NCBI GenBank assembly: GCA_013043995.1
Contig: JABEVL010000174.1
Location: 1-6,249, forward strand
Length of the DNA stretch: 6,249 bases
Source: Spirochaetales bacterium
Lineage (GTDB): Bacteria; Spirochaetota; Spirochaetia; JABEVK01
Reading direction: 5' to 3'
Shown here: positions 5,746 to 6,249 of the stretch, one piece after another
Position numbering within the stretch: the stretch's first letter is position 1
Layout: each line of letters begins with the position of its first letter
The notes under the pieces: generated by a model
What the model was told of the DNA's origin: nothing
The model's database searches: none
Seen by the model: the letters and a program-made list of their open reading frames with translations, nothing else
Translations under genes and position numbers: made by a program

Positions 5746-5857
5746 ATCCATCACCCAGAAGACGCTTGAGTTCTCCCCGAGGCGGCGTTCCGTGAGAGTC
5801 CCCCTTTCGCGGAAAGTGTCGCCGGAACCTCTGAGGATGGGGAAAAAGTTTCGGAAG
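5746..5857. other. Convergent intergenic region after the AAA+ gene
   Basis: 112 bp between convergent stop codons. The only clear structure is a small hairpin, CTTTC (5804-5808) with GAAAG (5812-5816), without a T-run on either side, so it is not a convincing terminator. The A-run at 5842-5846 would give a T-run on the minus strand, but no stem directly precedes it. A 10-bp match to the tRNA-Leu T arm lies at 5796-5805. No gene is supported. Confidence 0.5.
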
Positions 5858-6249
5858 CTAGCTCTTGGCTTTGGCCAAGACGGCCCAGACTTCAACGGGC
5901 TCCTTGCGGCCCTTGACCAGGTGCGGCCCGAGGGGTTTCAAGGAGTAATTTTCGCGAGCGCTCTCGGCTGTGGCTTGATTGACCAGAATAGGGTAATCAG
6001 GAAACTCTTGGGTGAGGGTTTCCAGCCGGGCCGCCACGTTGACCGCGTCCCCGATGACGGTGTACTGGATCCTGTCCAGCGAGCCGATTTGCCCGGCTAC
6101 AGCTTCCCCTGTGGCGATCCCGATCCCGCTCCGGATCGCCGTCAGGCCCTGCCGGGTACGTTGAGAATTGAGAACCGCCAAACGCTCACGCATGGCCAGT
6201 GCCGCTCCGACGGCGTTTTTTTCGTGGTAGGGTTGCTCTAAGGGCGCCC
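5858..6249 (-). CDS. Class III adenylate/guanylate cyclase, C-terminal part (5' end outside window)
   Basis: The frame is open from the window edge to the TAG at 5858-5860, about 130 residues of the catalytic domain of a class III nucleotide cyclase, which makes cyclic AMP (or cyclic GMP) from the nucleoside triphosphate. Visible are the APLEQPYHEKNA segment, the conserved GIGIATGEAVAGQIGS strand-turn, and YTVIGDAVNVAARLE. This last motif holds the substrate-specifying Asp and the transition-state Asn and Arg, so this part of the active site is intact. The C-terminal stretch LVKGRKEPVEVW is typical of the family. The metal-binding Asp pair and any sensor domains (HAMP, GAF, CHASE or membrane) lie outside the window. 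An internal ATG at 6193 is not the start, because homology continues upstream. The Asp in GDAVN favours adenylate cyclase, but this is not decisive. Confidence 0.93.
   Translation of the reverse strand, partial: APLEQPYHEKNAVGAALAMRERLAVLNSQRTRQGLTAIRSGIGIATGEAVAGQIGSLDRIQYTVIGDAVNVAARLETLTQEFPDYPILVNQATAESARENYSLKPLGPHLVKGRKEPVEVWAVLAKAKS

Noticed and set aside
5863..5880. Hairpin TCTTGGC/GCCAAGA at the 3' end of the cyclase gene as its terminator
   Set aside because: The stem lies inside codons, and the nearest T-run on the minus strand is about 17-20 nt further on, too far for an intrinsic terminator.
5792..6241. Plus-strand open frame opposite the cyclase gene
   Set aside because: The minus strand encodes a clear cyclase catalytic domain; this frame has no family features.
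1..6249. CRISPR array, insertion sequence or transposase
   Set aside because: No regularly spaced repeats, terminal inverted repeats or transposase-like products were seen in any frame.

Overview
The window comes from a bacterial chromosome with even, moderately high GC content (mid-50s % by eye). The genes are tightly packed, with strong Shine-Dalgarno sites and ordinary intrinsic terminators. The gene set (CheB methylesterase, a class III nucleotide cyclase, an RseC-like redox membrane protein, a YmdB-type phosphoesterase) points to a motile, probably Gram-negative bacterium. A spirochaete is my best guess, mainly because the YmdB-family protein carries an unusual active-site signature that I loosely associate with that phylum. 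I cannot prove this from the window.

Layout. (1) Positions 2-436, plus strand: the 3' end of cheB. (2) Positions 433-1678, minus strand: a two-gene unit transcribed right to left. A YmdB/TIGR00282-family metallophosphoesterase comes first and an RseC/MucC-family membrane protein second; they overlap by 32 bp. The RseC-like gene ends tail-to-tail with cheB, both stop codons sharing one CTAG. (3) Positions 1679-1816: a divergent regulatory region. On the hsp20 side it has an extended -10 promoter and a leader with three successive hairpins, the last of which covers the hsp20 Shine-Dalgarno site and resembles an RNA thermometer. (4) Positions 1817-2367: a small heat-shock protein (Hsp20) gene and its terminator. 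The terminator loop contains a perfect TTGACA that may be the -35 box of the next gene. (5) Positions 2385-2504: tRNA-Leu(CAG) and its terminator. (6) Positions 2607-5745: a divergent pair made of a WYL-domain regulator (minus strand) and a 716-residue tandem AAA+ ATPase (plus strand), sharing a 112-bp promoter region. (7) Positions 5858-6249, minus strand: the C-terminal part of a class III adenylate/guanylate cyclase, cut by the window edge.

Most of the window is housekeeping, signalling or stress biology. The part most like a discrete, poorly described system is the WYL-regulator/tandem-AAA+ pair. It sits between the tRNA terminator and the cyclase gene, and the regulator and ATPase probably form one self-controlled module whose substrate is unknown. 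The hsp20 leader and the altered active site of the phosphoesterase are the other two points that most deserve a second look.
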